A DNA stretch of 64,000 nucleotides. Origin: Ferrovibrio terrae (GTDB taxonomy: Bacteria; Pseudomonadota; Alphaproteobacteria; Ferrovibrionales; Ferrovibrionaceae). Shown here piece after piece: positions 47,246 through 54,905 of this stretch. The stretch lies in NCBI RefSeq assembly GCF_007197755.1, contig NZ_CP041636.1, positions 2,516,001 through 2,580,000 of the forward strand, read 5' to 3'. Positions within the stretch are counted from its first letter, which is position 1. Each line of letters opens with the position of its first letter. The position numbers and the translations under genes are program-made. The notes below the pieces were generated by a model. The model did no database searches, had not been told where the DNA came from, and worked only from the letters and a program-made list of their open reading frames with translations.

Positions 47246-48931
47246 CTAAACTTGGGGCACCCGCATCGGATCGCGTAGCGGCAGGTTGATCGTCGCCACC
47301 GTGCCCTTGCCGGGCTGTGATGCCAGATCGAGCGTGCCGCCATGCAGTTCGGCCAGCGATTTCACCAGCGGCAGGCCCAGGCCGGTACCCTGATGCTCGC
47401 GGCTCAGCACGCCGCGCACCTGCCCGAATGGCGCCAGCGCCTTGGGAATATCCTGCGGCGCCATGCCCACACCGGTATCATGCACCGCGATCTTCAGGAT
47501 GCGATCGGTCACCGTGGCGGCGACCCAGGCGCGCCCGCCGCGCGGCGTGAACTTCACTGCGTTGCTCAGCAGGTTCAGCAGCATCTGTCGCAGCATGCGC
47601 TCGTCGGCCTGCAGGTCCGGCAGGCTGTCGGGGATGTCGGCGCTTAAGTTTACGCCGGCGCGATCGGCCTGCATCTGCATCATTTCCAGGCTGTCGGCGA
47701 TCACCAGACCCGGATGCAGCATTTCGATATGCGGTTCCATGCGGCCGGCTTCCACCTTGGCCAGATCCAGCACGTCGTTGATCAGCTGCAGCAGATGTTC
47801 GCCCGACTTGCGGATATCGTCGACATATTCCAGCTGCTTGGGCGGCATGGATCCGAAATAGCCGGCCAGCAGCGATTCCGAGAAGCCGATGATGGCATTC
47901 AGCGGTGTGCGGAATTCATGGCTCATATTGGCCAGGAAGGCGCTTTTCGAGCGATTGGCCACCTCCGCCATTTCCTTGGCGTGCAACAGCTCGCGCTCGG
48001 TTGCCTCGCGTTCAGCGATGTATTTGGTCAGCGCAACGGTACGCTCGTCCACGCGCGCTTCCAGCGTATCGGCCAGGTCGCGCAGCTGATCCTGCACGCG
48101 GCGCAATTCGGTGATGTCGGAATAAGACGTCACGAAGCCGATGCCTGGCACCGGTTCGCCGATGATCTCGATGACGCGGCCATTGGGACGGCGGCGTTGC
48201 ACACGGTGCGACGTCATCTGTCGCGCCAGGCGGATGCGTTCCGCCACCAGCTCCTCGATGTCGCCCGGACCGTATTCGCCCTGCTCGGCATTGTGCCGCA
48301 TGAAGGCTTCGAATGGCGTGCCGGGCCGGCTCATCTCCGGCGGCAGGTCGTACATCTGCAGGAAGCGTTCGTTGCAGACCAGCAGGTTCAGATCGATATC
48401 AAACAGTGAGATGCCATGGCCCAGATTGGCGACAATCACATCCAGCATGCGGTTCTTGTCGCGCAGTTCTGCCGTGCGGTTCTGCACGGCGATCTCAAGT
48501 TCTTCGCGCACGCGCACCAGCGCCTGTTCGTTGCGCCGCCGTTCGGTGATGTCGGTATAAACCGCAACCCAGCCACCATCCGGCAGCGGCGCACCGCGCA
48601 CTTCCAGGATGGTGCCGTCCGGTCGCGCGCGCTCGAAATGATGGGGCTGGAATTTACGCACGAGCGCCAGACGCTCCCGCACAACGGTCTCGATATCGCC
48701 GGTGCCGTATTCGCCGCGCTCCGCGTTGTAGCGGAAGAAGGTTTCCACCGGCGTGCCAGGAGTGCCGAAGCTGTGGGGAAAATCCAGCAGGTCGAGGTAG
48801 CGGCGATTGCAGGCAATCAGCTGCAGTGCGCCGTCGAAGATGCTGATCCCCTGATCTAGTTGGTCCAGCCCCTGGAGGAGGTGCACATTCTGGTGCATTC
48901 CGCCGAGATCCTTGCCTGTTGCCCTCGCCAC
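47246..48931 (-). CDS. PAS-domain sensor histidine kinase
   Basis: About 561 residues without membrane segments, so cytoplasmic. Two PAS domains of the same kind (GLDQLDQGISIFDG and NLGHGISLFDIDLN) are each followed by a YTDITE/YSDITE end; a coiled-coil stretch leads to the dimerisation domain with the phosphorylated His in FLANMSHEFRTPLNAIIGFS. The ATPase has NLLSNAVKFTP, DTGVGMAP and GTGLGLPLVKSL. GTG at 48931 is chosen; TTG one codon up and an ATG 11 codons down are possible. No response regulator is adjacent, so it is an orphan kinase. Confidence 0.92.
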   Translation of the reverse strand: MARATGKDLGGMHQNVHLLQGLDQLDQGISIFDGALQLIACNRRYLDLLDFPHSFGTPGTPVETFFRYNAERGEYGTGDIETVVRERLALVRKFQPHHFERARPDGTILEVRGAPLPDGGWVAVYTDITERRRNEQALVRVREELEIAVQNRTAELRDKNRMLDVIVANLGHGISLFDIDLNLLVCNERFLQMYDLPPEMSRPGTPFEAFMRHNAEQGEYGPGDIEELVAERIRLARQMTSHRVQRRRPNGRVIEIIGEPVPGIGFVTSYSDITELRRVQDQLRDLADTLEARVDERTVALTKYIAEREATERELLHAKEMAEVANRSKSAFLANMSHEFRTPLNAIIGFSESLLAGYFGSMPPKQLEYVDDIRKSGEHLLQLINDVLDLAKVEAGRMEPHIEMLHPGLVIADSLEMMQMQADRAGVNLSADIPDSLPDLQADERMLRQMLLNLLSNAVKFTPRGGRAWVAATVTDRILKIAVHDTGVGMAPQDIPKALAPFGQVRGVLSREHQGTGLGLPLVKSLAELHGGTLDLASQPGKGTVATINLPLRDPMRVPQV

Positions 48932-49003
48932 CAAGCTAAACCTTAAGCAGCCGGAAAAAAATGGCGGAACGGCGCATCAATCCGTGAACAACGCCCCGGC
49001 ATG

Positions 49004-49026
49004 AAAAAAGCCGCCTTGCGGCGGCT
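49004..49026 (-). terminator. Intrinsic terminator of rpsU
   Basis: On the minus strand AAGCCGCCGCAAGGCGGCTT forms an 8-bp stem with a 4-nt loop, followed by a run of T (49009-49004). It lies 34 bp past the rpsU stop. Confidence 0.88.
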
Positions 49027-49059
49027 TGATTCGCGAGTCGATAAACCCGAAGGCGATGA

Positions 49060-49266
49060 TTACATCGAACCTTCGCGCTGAGCGCGCTTGCGGGCCAGCT
49101 TGCGGGCGCGACGGATGGCTTCAGCCTTCTCGCGGGCGCGGCGCTCCGAGGGCTTCTCGTAGTGGCCACGCAGCTTCATCTCGCGGAAAATGCCTTCGCG
49201 CTGCATCTTCTTCTTGAGCGCCTTCAGCGCCTGATCGACATTGTTGTCACGAACCAGAACCTGCAC
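49060..49266 (-). CDS. rpsU: 30S ribosomal protein S21
   Basis: A 68-residue, highly basic protein of normal S21 length. It starts at GTG ([20 protein letters not shown]) with GGATGG upstream, and has the S21 core [20 protein letters not shown] and the basic tail. S21 sits on the small-subunit platform and assists initiation. It is monocistronic with its own terminator. Confidence 0.96.
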   Translation of the reverse strand: MQVLVRDNNVDQALKALKKKMQREGIFREMKLRGHYEKPSERRAREKAEAIRRARKLARKRAQREGSM

Positions 49267-49467
49267 GTCGGTTCCATCCTTTCAGTCAAAAGAAATCCGT
49301 TTGCGGAGCCCTGCTCCGACGAGTGGCGGGTTCTAACACGCTGCCCGGGCTTTGTGAAGCGGCTTTGTGGATATCCGGTCACTATCCGGCTTTATATATA
49401 AGTCATTGGGAATAAAGTATATTCAGACGACTTGGCCGCGCCGGCACTCTGGCCTAGGCTGTGGATT

Positions 49468-50001
49468 ATGGCAATTCTCAAGATCGCGAAGATGGGACAT
49501 CCGGTTCTGGCCCGCCCGGCCGACTCGGTTGCCGATCCCACAGCCCCGGAAATCCGGCAGCTGATCGAGGATATGGTGGATACCATGATCGACGCGCCCG
49601 GCCAGGGCCTGGCAGCGCCGCAGGTGCATGTGCCGCTGCGGGTCGCGGTTTTCCTGACCCCGGATGAGGGCGACGGCCAGCGCGAACTGGTCACGCTGGT
49701 CAATCCGCGTTGGGAGCCGGTGGGGCAGGAACAGGACATGGCCTGGGAAGGCTGCCTGTCGGTGCCGGGCATGCGCGGGCTGGTGCCGCGCTACACCCGG
49801 ATCCGCTATGAGGGCACGCTGCCCGATGGCGGCCGGCTGGAACGCGAGGTCGGCGGCTGGCATGCCCGCGTGGTGCAGCATGAACTGGACCATCTGGACG
49901 GCATCCTGTATCCGCAGCGTATGACCGATCTGAAGGATCTGGTGTTCGAGAGCGAGTTGCGGCATCGCGCCGCCTTGTCGCCACAGGAGCAAGAAGAATG
50001 A
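49468..50001 (+). CDS. def: Peptide deformylase
   Basis: A 177-residue metalloenzyme that removes the formyl group from new proteins. All three motifs are present: GQGLAAPQ, EGCLS (metal Cys) and QHELDHLDG (HExxH). The third residue of motif 1 is Leu rather than Ile, and the sequence is a little divergent, as in the second deformylases of alphaproteobacteria. The ATG at 49468 starts MAILKIAKMGHPVL, the normal N-terminus. It overlaps coq9 by 4 bp. Confidence 0.95.
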   Translation: MAILKIAKMGHPVLARPADSVADPTAPEIRQLIEDMVDTMIDAPGQGLAAPQVHVPLRVAVFLTPDEGDGQRELVTLVNPRWEPVGQEQDMAWEGCLSVPGMRGLVPRYTRIRYEGTLPDGGRLEREVGGWHARVVQHELDHLDGILYPQRMTDLKDLVFESELRHRAALSPQEQEE

Positions 50002-50645
50002 CCCAAGAGCATTCGGGCGATCATCTCCTGGCCGACAAACGCGCCCTGCTGGACGCACTGCTGCCGCATGTGCCGTTCGACGGCTGGACCGCCAAGGCGC
50101 TCAATCTCGCCGCGCGCGATGCCGGCATCGACACCGGCGTGGTGCTGCGCGCCTTTCCCGGCGGTGCTGCCGATGTGCTGGATTTCTGGGTGAGCGAGAC
50201 CGACGCTGCCATGCTGCGCGTGCTGGAAGGCCGCGACCTGGCCGCCATGAAGGTGCGCGAGCGTGTGAAGCTCGGTGTCATGACCCGGCTGGAACTGGCG
50301 GCGCCGCATCGTGAAGCCGTGCGCCGCGCGCTGGCACTGGAAGCCCTGCCGCAGCATGCGCCGCTGGCGCTGCGCCAGTTGTACCGTACCGTCGATGCGA
50401 TCTGGTATGCCGCCGGCGACACCGCGACCGACTTCAACTTCTACACCAAGCGCATGCTGCTGGCCGGCGTCTATGGCGCCACGCTGCTGCACTGGCTGGA
50501 CGACAAGTCGGAGAATTTCGCTGGGACGTCGGCATTCCTCGATCGCCGGCTGGCCGATGTGATGCGCATCGAGAAGGCCAAGGGCAAGCTTGCCAAGCTC
50601 GTGGACAGGCTACCCAACCCGTTCCGCAATTTGCGGCGCGCGTAA
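49998..50645 (+). CDS. COQ9 family protein (ubiquinone biosynthesis)
   Basis: A 215-residue all-helical protein with a TetR-like fold. Diagnostic segments are WTAKALNLAARDAGIDTGVV and the C-terminal DFNFYTKRMLLAGVYGATLL, the lipid-binding part of COQ9. COQ9 delivers ubiquinone precursors to COQ7-type hydroxylases. It is translationally coupled to def, although no metabolic link is known. Confidence 0.9.
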   Translation: MTQEHSGDHLLADKRALLDALLPHVPFDGWTAKALNLAARDAGIDTGVVLRAFPGGAADVLDFWVSETDAAMLRVLEGRDLAAMKVRERVKLGVMTRLELAAPHREAVRRALALEALPQHAPLALRQLYRTVDAIWYAAGDTATDFNFYTKRMLLAGVYGATLLHWLDDKSENFAGTSAFLDRRLADVMRIEKAKGKLAKLVDRLPNPFRNLRRA

Positions 50646-50667
50646 TTTCAGATTTTCGAGGAAGGCC

Positions 50668-51021
50668 TCAGGCGACGACGCTGAGGAACTGACCGACGAC
50701 GGCCGGCTTCTGCACCGGCGTCGTGCTGCCATTGCGGCCGTAGCTCAGCAGCGGGGCAGTGGCCTCGCCATTGTCCGAGGAGGACGAGCCGTAGCCCGGG
50801 CCCGAACCGCCGCCCTGCTGCGAGGACGACTGCTGATACTGCTGCGGCTCACTCTGCTCGACCGGCGTCTCAGCCAGATAACCGGTAAAGCGGCTGACCT
50901 GCGCATATTGCTGCACAGCGGCATTGTCGGTGTTGCTGATCAGGGCATTCTTCGCCGGCCGCTGCGGGGAGGTCGTCCTCGCAACGCCGGAAAGGCCAGC
51001 ACTGATGTTTTCGATCGACAT
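50668..51021 (-). CDS. Hypothetical low-complexity protein
   Basis: A 117-residue protein without membrane segments or known domain. The middle is rich in Gln, Ser and Gly (SSSQQGGGSGPGYGSSSS), flanked by ordered-looking ends (MSIENISAGLSGVART and KPAVVGQFLSVVA). Composition suggests a disordered or surface role. GC-rich codon use and absence of stops support a real gene, but no ribosome-binding site is obvious. Confidence 0.55.
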   Translation of the reverse strand: MSIENISAGLSGVARTTSPQRPAKNALISNTDNAAVQQYAQVSRFTGYLAETPVEQSEPQQYQQSSSQQGGGSGPGYGSSSSDNGEATAPLLSYGRNGSTTPVQKPAVVGQFLSVVA

Positions 51022-51113
51022 GGTCTAAGTCGTACCGACGATATGGTTAACAAATATTAACCGTATTATAGCGAAGGCTCGCCCGACCGCAAGCCGAGAA
51101 CGGCGGTGCGGCA

Positions 51114-52220
51114 TTATGACTTAGGGTTGTGGGCGCGCCCAGAGGGGTAAAGCCGGGTGACATGGCCCATTTTGCGCCCCGGGCGGGCTTCCGCCTTGCC
51201 GTAAAGGTGCAGTTTGGCGTTCGGCTCGGCCAGAAGGGCCGGCCAGGCCTCGATCTCGTCGCCGATCAGGTTCTCCATCACGGCATCGCAGAGCCGGTCG
51301 GCCGAGCCCAGACTCAGGCCGCAGATCGCCCGGATATGCTGCTCGAACTGCGAGGTGACGGCGGCGTCCATGGTCCAGTGGCCCGAATTGTGGACCCGCG
51401 GCGCCATCTCGTTGACCAGAATCCTGTCGCCGCAGTCGAACAGTTCGACCGCCAGCGTGCCGACATAGTCCAGCCCCGCGGCCAGGCTGGCGGCGATCTT
51501 TTCAGCCTCGGCTGCCAGCGGCGGGTCAATCACCGCCGGTGCATAGGTGCGCCACAGGATGTGGTTGCGGTGAATATTCTCGACCGGCCCCCAGGAGGCG
51601 ATCCGGCCATCCAGTCCGCGCGCCAGCACGACAGACAACTCGCGCTTGAAACTGACAAAGCCCTCGGCGACGAGATGATCGGATTTCAGCGCCGCGAAAG
51701 CAGAGGCTGCGTCTTCACGCGCGGTCACCTTCACCTGGCCCTTGCCGTCATACCCCATGCGGCAGGTCTTGAGCACCAGCGGCAGGCCGAGTGCGTCGAT
51801 GGCAGCGATGAGATCGGCCATCGAGCCGACTTTGCGCCACGGCGCCGTCGCGATGCCACGATCATTGCAGAACTGCTTTTCGAACAGGCGGTCCTGGCTG
51901 ATGCGCAGGGCTTCCGTGCCCGGCCGTACCGGCACGAACTTGGCGATCTGCGCCACCGGATCGAAGGGAATGTTCTCGAATTCGTAGGTCACCACCGCGC
52001 AGTCGCGTGCGAATTTTTCCATCGCCGCAGAATCGGTATAGTCGGCGCGGGTGAATTTCGCGGCGACTTCGGCGGCCGGCGGATCGGCTTCCGGCGCGAA
52101 GATATGGCAGTGATAGCCGAGCCGGCTGGCAGCCATTGCCAGCATGCGGCCGAGCTGGCCGCCACCGAGAATGCCGATCATGCTTCCCGGCGCCAGGCTA
52201 TTACTGCCTTGGGTGCTCAC
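51114..52220 (-). CDS. purK: N5-carboxyaminoimidazole ribonucleotide synthase
   Basis: A 368-residue ATP-grasp enzyme of purine synthesis: it carboxylates AIR to N5-CAIR using ATP and bicarbonate. The N-terminus has [20 protein letters not shown], and ATP-grasp motifs include [12 protein letters not shown] and [14 protein letters not shown]. The start is GTG at 52220, overlapping the purE stop (GTGA), so the two are translated together; a later ATG would cut the conserved N-terminus short. Confidence 0.96.
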   Translation of the reverse strand: MSTQGSNSLAPGSMIGILGGGQLGRMLAMAASRLGYHCHIFAPEADPPAAEVAAKFTRADYTDSAAMEKFARDCAVVTYEFENIPFDPVAQIAKFVPVRPGTEALRISQDRLFEKQFCNDRGIATAPWRKVGSMADLIAAIDALGLPLVLKTCRMGYDGKGQVKVTAREDAASAFAALKSDHLVAEGFVSFKRELSVVLARGLDGRIASWGPVENIHRNHILWRTYAPAVIDPPLAAEAEKIAASLAAGLDYVGTLAVELFDCGDRILVNEMAPRVHNSGHWTMDAAVTSQFEQHIRAICGLSLGSADRLCDAVMENLIGDEIEAWPALLAEPNAKLHLYGKAEARPGRKMGHVTRLYPSGRAHNPKS

Positions 52221-52729
52221 TTGCGGGTCTTCTTCTCAGAAACCGGTTTCTGCGCGATCGCCTTGGTCTGCTTGGCGCGCCAGGCCTGCAGTCGCTTCGA
52301 CAGCGCCGGATCGTTCAGCGCGAGAATCGCGGCAGCAAGCAAGCCGGCATTGATCGCGCCGGCCTTGCCGACGGCGAGTGCGCCGACCGGAATCCCCCCC
52401 GGCATCTGCTGGATCGAGAGCAGCGAGTCGAGGCCCTTGAGTGCCTTGCTTTCCACCGGCACGCCCAGCACCGGCAGATGGGTCATCGCGGCCGCCATGC
52501 CCGGCAGATGCGCGGCGCCGCCGGCGCCGGCGATGATCACCTGGATGCCGCGCTCATGCGCGTCGTGGGCATAATCATACAGCCGCTGTGGCGTGCGATG
52601 CGCCGACACGATGCGATGCTCGGCCGGCACCTTCAGTTCGGCCAGCACATCGGCGGCGTGTTCCATCGTGGCCCAGTCGGACTGGCTGCCCATGATAATC
52701 CCGACCAGCGGACCTTTACGCGGCGCCAT
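52217..52729 (-). CDS. purE: N5-carboxyaminoimidazole ribonucleotide mutase
   Basis: A 170-residue class I PurE, converting N5-CAIR to CAIR. The active-site motifs [21 protein letters not shown] and [12 protein letters not shown] are intact. The C-terminal ~20 residues are an unusually basic extension ([18 protein letters not shown]). GCAGGAGT precedes the ATG and a good promoter lies upstream. Confidence 0.97.
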   Translation of the reverse strand: MAPRKGPLVGIIMGSQSDWATMEHAADVLAELKVPAEHRIVSAHRTPQRLYDYAHDAHERGIQVIIAGAGGAAHLPGMAAAMTHLPVLGVPVESKALKGLDSLLSIQQMPGGIPVGALAVGKAGAINAGLLAAAILALNDPALSKRLQAWRAKQTKAIAQKPVSEKKTRK

Positions 52730-52757
52730 GAGTTACTCCTGCAGCGGAAAGCGGCGG

Positions 52758-52785
52758 ATTATAGGGAGCCGACATGGGCTGTAAA
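52758..52785 (-). promoter_or_regulatory. Sigma-70 promoter of purEK
   Basis: On the minus strand TTTACA (52785-52780) is followed after 16 bp by a perfect TATAAT (52763-52758), 29 bp before the purE ATG. Confidence 0.65.
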
Positions 52786-52934
52786 GCCGAACCGTGGGTG
52801 TGGGTAAAAGGCTGGAATCGGAGGGTTTCAGCCGCTGTGGAATGCCCGGCCGATCCATGCTTTGTTAACGCTTCCTGCGGCATGAGTAACCCAGAGTGCC
52901 GCTTCAGGCGGCAGAGCCTGGAAAGCGAGGCTGC

Positions 52935-53693
52935 GTGAAGGTAGAGGACCGTCGACCGGTCGGGCTGGGTTCCACGACTCCTATCGGGTCGGGCGGAACG
53001 GCGCGTCCTGTTGTCGTGCCCCCCAGCCAGGGCGCCGGCGGCGTTACGGCCACCACGGTCAATCCGGCCGCCACCGCCACCGTGATGGGCATCCCCGAAC
53101 CTGAACTGACGCCGCGCGTGCGCGACGCCATCGTGCGGCTGATGGGCGAGGTCGACCAGCTGCGCAACGAACTCACCCGCACGCGGCATCGCCTCGCCGA
53201 ACTCGAACGCCTGGCCGACCGCGACACGCTGACGCCGCTGTATAACCGCCGCGCCTTCGTGCGCGAACTCAGCCGTTCGATGGCGCATGTCGAACGCTAC
53301 GGACGCCCGTCCTGTCTGATCTATTTCGATCTCAACGGCCTGAAGGACATCAACGACAAGCACGGTCATCCCGCCGGCGATGCCGCGCTGATCCAGGTCG
53401 GCCAGATCCTGCTCGACAACACACGTGAATTCGACGTGATCGCCCGGCTGGGCGGCGACGAATATGGCGTGATCCTCAGCGAGACCGACGCCCATATCGG
53501 CCGCGAGAAGGCCGAACACCTGGCCGAGGCGATCCGCCGCCGGCCGCTGCACTGGGAAGGCAAGAGCCTGCCGCTGGATGCCGCCTACGGCGTCTATCCG
53601 CTCAAGCCCGGCGAAGATCCCGGCTCGGCTTTGGCCGCCGCCGACCAGATGATGTACAGCCACAAACTCTCCCGGCGCACGGCTCGCGGTTAA
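52935..53693 (+). CDS. Diguanylate cyclase (GGDEF domain)
   Basis: A 252-residue protein: a disordered N-terminus rich in Gly, Pro and Thr (~1-45), a coiled coil (VDQLRNELTRTRHRLAELER), then the GGDEF domain from RDTLTPLYNRRAF. The active site is GGDEY (Tyr for Phe, an accepted variant), and an inhibitory RxxD site (REFD) sits exactly five residues before it, as in product-inhibited cyclases. It should make c-di-GMP. GTG at 52935 with GCGAGG before it is the likely start. There is no sensor domain or membrane segment; the coiled coil may link it to a partner. Confidence 0.9.
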   Translation: MKVEDRRPVGLGSTTPIGSGGTARPVVVPPSQGAGGVTATTVNPAATATVMGIPEPELTPRVRDAIVRLMGEVDQLRNELTRTRHRLAELERLADRDTLTPLYNRRAFVRELSRSMAHVERYGRPSCLIYFDLNGLKDINDKHGHPAGDAALIQVGQILLDNTREFDVIARLGGDEYGVILSETDAHIGREKAEHLAEAIRRRPLHWEGKSLPLDAAYGVYPLKPGEDPGSALAAADQMMYSHKLSRRTARG

Positions 53694-53849
53694 TTCTGGG
53701 GCGGAGTGCCGGCAGGTTTGGTCTGAGCCGGTCGTATCGGGTCTAAACTGCGGCTTATTCATCCTTATTCGCTGCTTATTTCCGCTTAATTCCTGAAAAC
53801 AAAATCTTTCCAATAGGATGGTCTGGAAGTGGGCGATCTGCCGCCGGAC

Positions 53850-53878
53850 TTGCTTTTGGAATGAAGGGAACATATAAT
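53850..53878 (+). promoter_or_regulatory. Sigma-70 promoter of the TfoX-domain gene
   Basis: TTGCTT (53850-53855), 17-bp spacer, TATAAT (53873-53878), 30 bp before the ATG at 53909. The surrounding GAACATATAATGAA is identical to the sequence at the vanA -10 box. Confidence 0.6.
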
Positions 53879-53908
53879 GAACATAAATATGGTTTCAAGG
53901 TAGTCGAG

Positions 53909-54370
53909 ATGGCCGACGATTTTGCATCCTATGTGCTGGATTGCTTCACCGTCGCCCGGGTCGGCCCGGTGACGCGTGAGCGTCTGTTCGGCGGCAGCGG
54001 CCTGCGTATCGATGGCGAGCTGTTTGGCGTGATCCTGCGCGGCACGCTGTATTTCGTCGTCGATGATCAGACCCGGCCGCGCTTTGTCGAAGCCGGGATG
54101 GGGCCGTTCACCTACAGCCGTAAAAGCGCGCAGCGGAAGATCGAGCGCTGGTATGAAGTCCCCGAGGACGTGCTGCTCGATCCGGGTGACCTCCGCGACT
54201 GGGTGAATCAGGCGCTGGCCGCAGCGCGCCGGACCGCGAAGCCTGCAAAGAAGAAATCCGCCAATACGGCAGCGGTCGTGAAGACGGCAAAACCGCGCAA
54301 CACGAAAACCGCGCCGAAAACAGCCAGCAGGAAAACAGTAGCCAAGAAAAAAGCCCGGCCGGCGCGATAA
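53909..54370 (+). CDS. TfoX N-terminal-domain protein with lysine-rich tail
   Basis: A 153-residue protein. The first ~95 residues match the TfoX N-terminal domain (VGPVTRERLFGGSGLRIDGE, then LYFVVDDQTRPRF and FTYSRKSAQRKIERWYEVP), known from the competence regulator Sxy/TfoX, whose exact biochemical role is unsettled. The remaining ~55 residues are a repetitive K/A/T/P-rich tail (AKPAKKKSANTA, KTASRKTVAKKKARP) like the C-terminal tails of histone H1-like bacterial proteins, which suggests nucleic-acid contact. ATG at 53909 is chosen over one 16 codons earlier, since the domain and a ribosome-binding site begin here. A terminator for the opposite gene is embedded in its 3' end. Confidence 0.82.
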   Translation: MADDFASYVLDCFTVARVGPVTRERLFGGSGLRIDGELFGVILRGTLYFVVDDQTRPRFVEAGMGPFTYSRKSAQRKIERWYEVPEDVLLDPGDLRDWVNQALAAARRTAKPAKKKSANTAAVVKTAKPRNTKTAPKTASRKTVAKKKARPAR

Positions 54371-54387
54371 CACCGCGCAGCCGGGCT
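54347..54387 (-). terminator. Intrinsic terminator of the small membrane protein gene
   Basis: On the minus strand AGCCCGGC pairs with GCCGGGCT and an inner GCGCG with CGCGC, followed by six T (54352-54347). It overlaps the last codons of the convergent TfoX-domain gene. Confidence 0.8.
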
Positions 54388-54430
54388 CTGGTGCTGCCGC
54401 GGGTTGCCCCGCAGCGCGCCGTTCGGTGAC

Positions 54431-54658
54431 TTAGAAACGGGCGACCGGCTGTGCGGCGCGACGCTGTAACCGCTCCTCGCGGATGCGGCGTTCGCGGGCC
54501 AGCTTGAACATGATGAAGAGGGGCAGGCCGCTCAGCATCGCGGCGAAGTTGGCGGCCAGGATCCAGTCGATATGGAACCAGGTCACCATGCCGTCAGCGA
54601 CGATGAAGAACTGCATGACGGCGAGAACGAGGAAGAAGGCCGAACCGGGGAAAGCCAT
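54431..54658 (-). CDS. Small two-helix membrane protein
   Basis: A 75-residue protein with two membrane segments (AFFLVLAVMQFFIVADGMV and ILAANFAAMLSGLPLFIMF) and a basic C-terminal tail (KLARERRIREERLQRR) expected in the cytoplasm. GGAGTC precedes the ATG and a strong terminator follows. It is divergent from the caspase-like gene. No function is recognised. Confidence 0.75.
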   Translation of the reverse strand: MAFPGSAFFLVLAVMQFFIVADGMVTWFHIDWILAANFAAMLSGLPLFIMFKLARERRIREERLQRRAAQPVARF

Positions 54659-54785
54659 GATGGAGACTCCTGTTTTGCTTTTTTAAGCCTCACGACTCAA
54701 TGACAGGACCCTAGCCGAGCCGGTCATGCTGCGCCGCCGATAAGGCTGTGACCCCCTGTGATCGGGTTGTGACCTGAAATTCGGG

Positions 54786-54802
54786 GGGATTCGGCGAATC
54801 CC
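54786..54802. promoter_or_regulatory. Perfect 17-bp palindrome in a divergent intergenic region
   Basis: GGGATTCG-G-CGAATCCC lies between the small membrane protein gene and the caspase-like gene, 104 bp before the latter. Its perfect symmetry and position fit an operator for an unknown regulator of one or both genes. Confidence 0.4.
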
Positions 54803-54905
54803 GTCCCAATGCGGAACAAAACCTTTAGGTTGAGAAGCCATCGGGCGCGGTTGTAATATGGCGCGGGCGAACCGCAGGGTTCGGGGGAAGACCGGGGGAC
54901 GAGCC

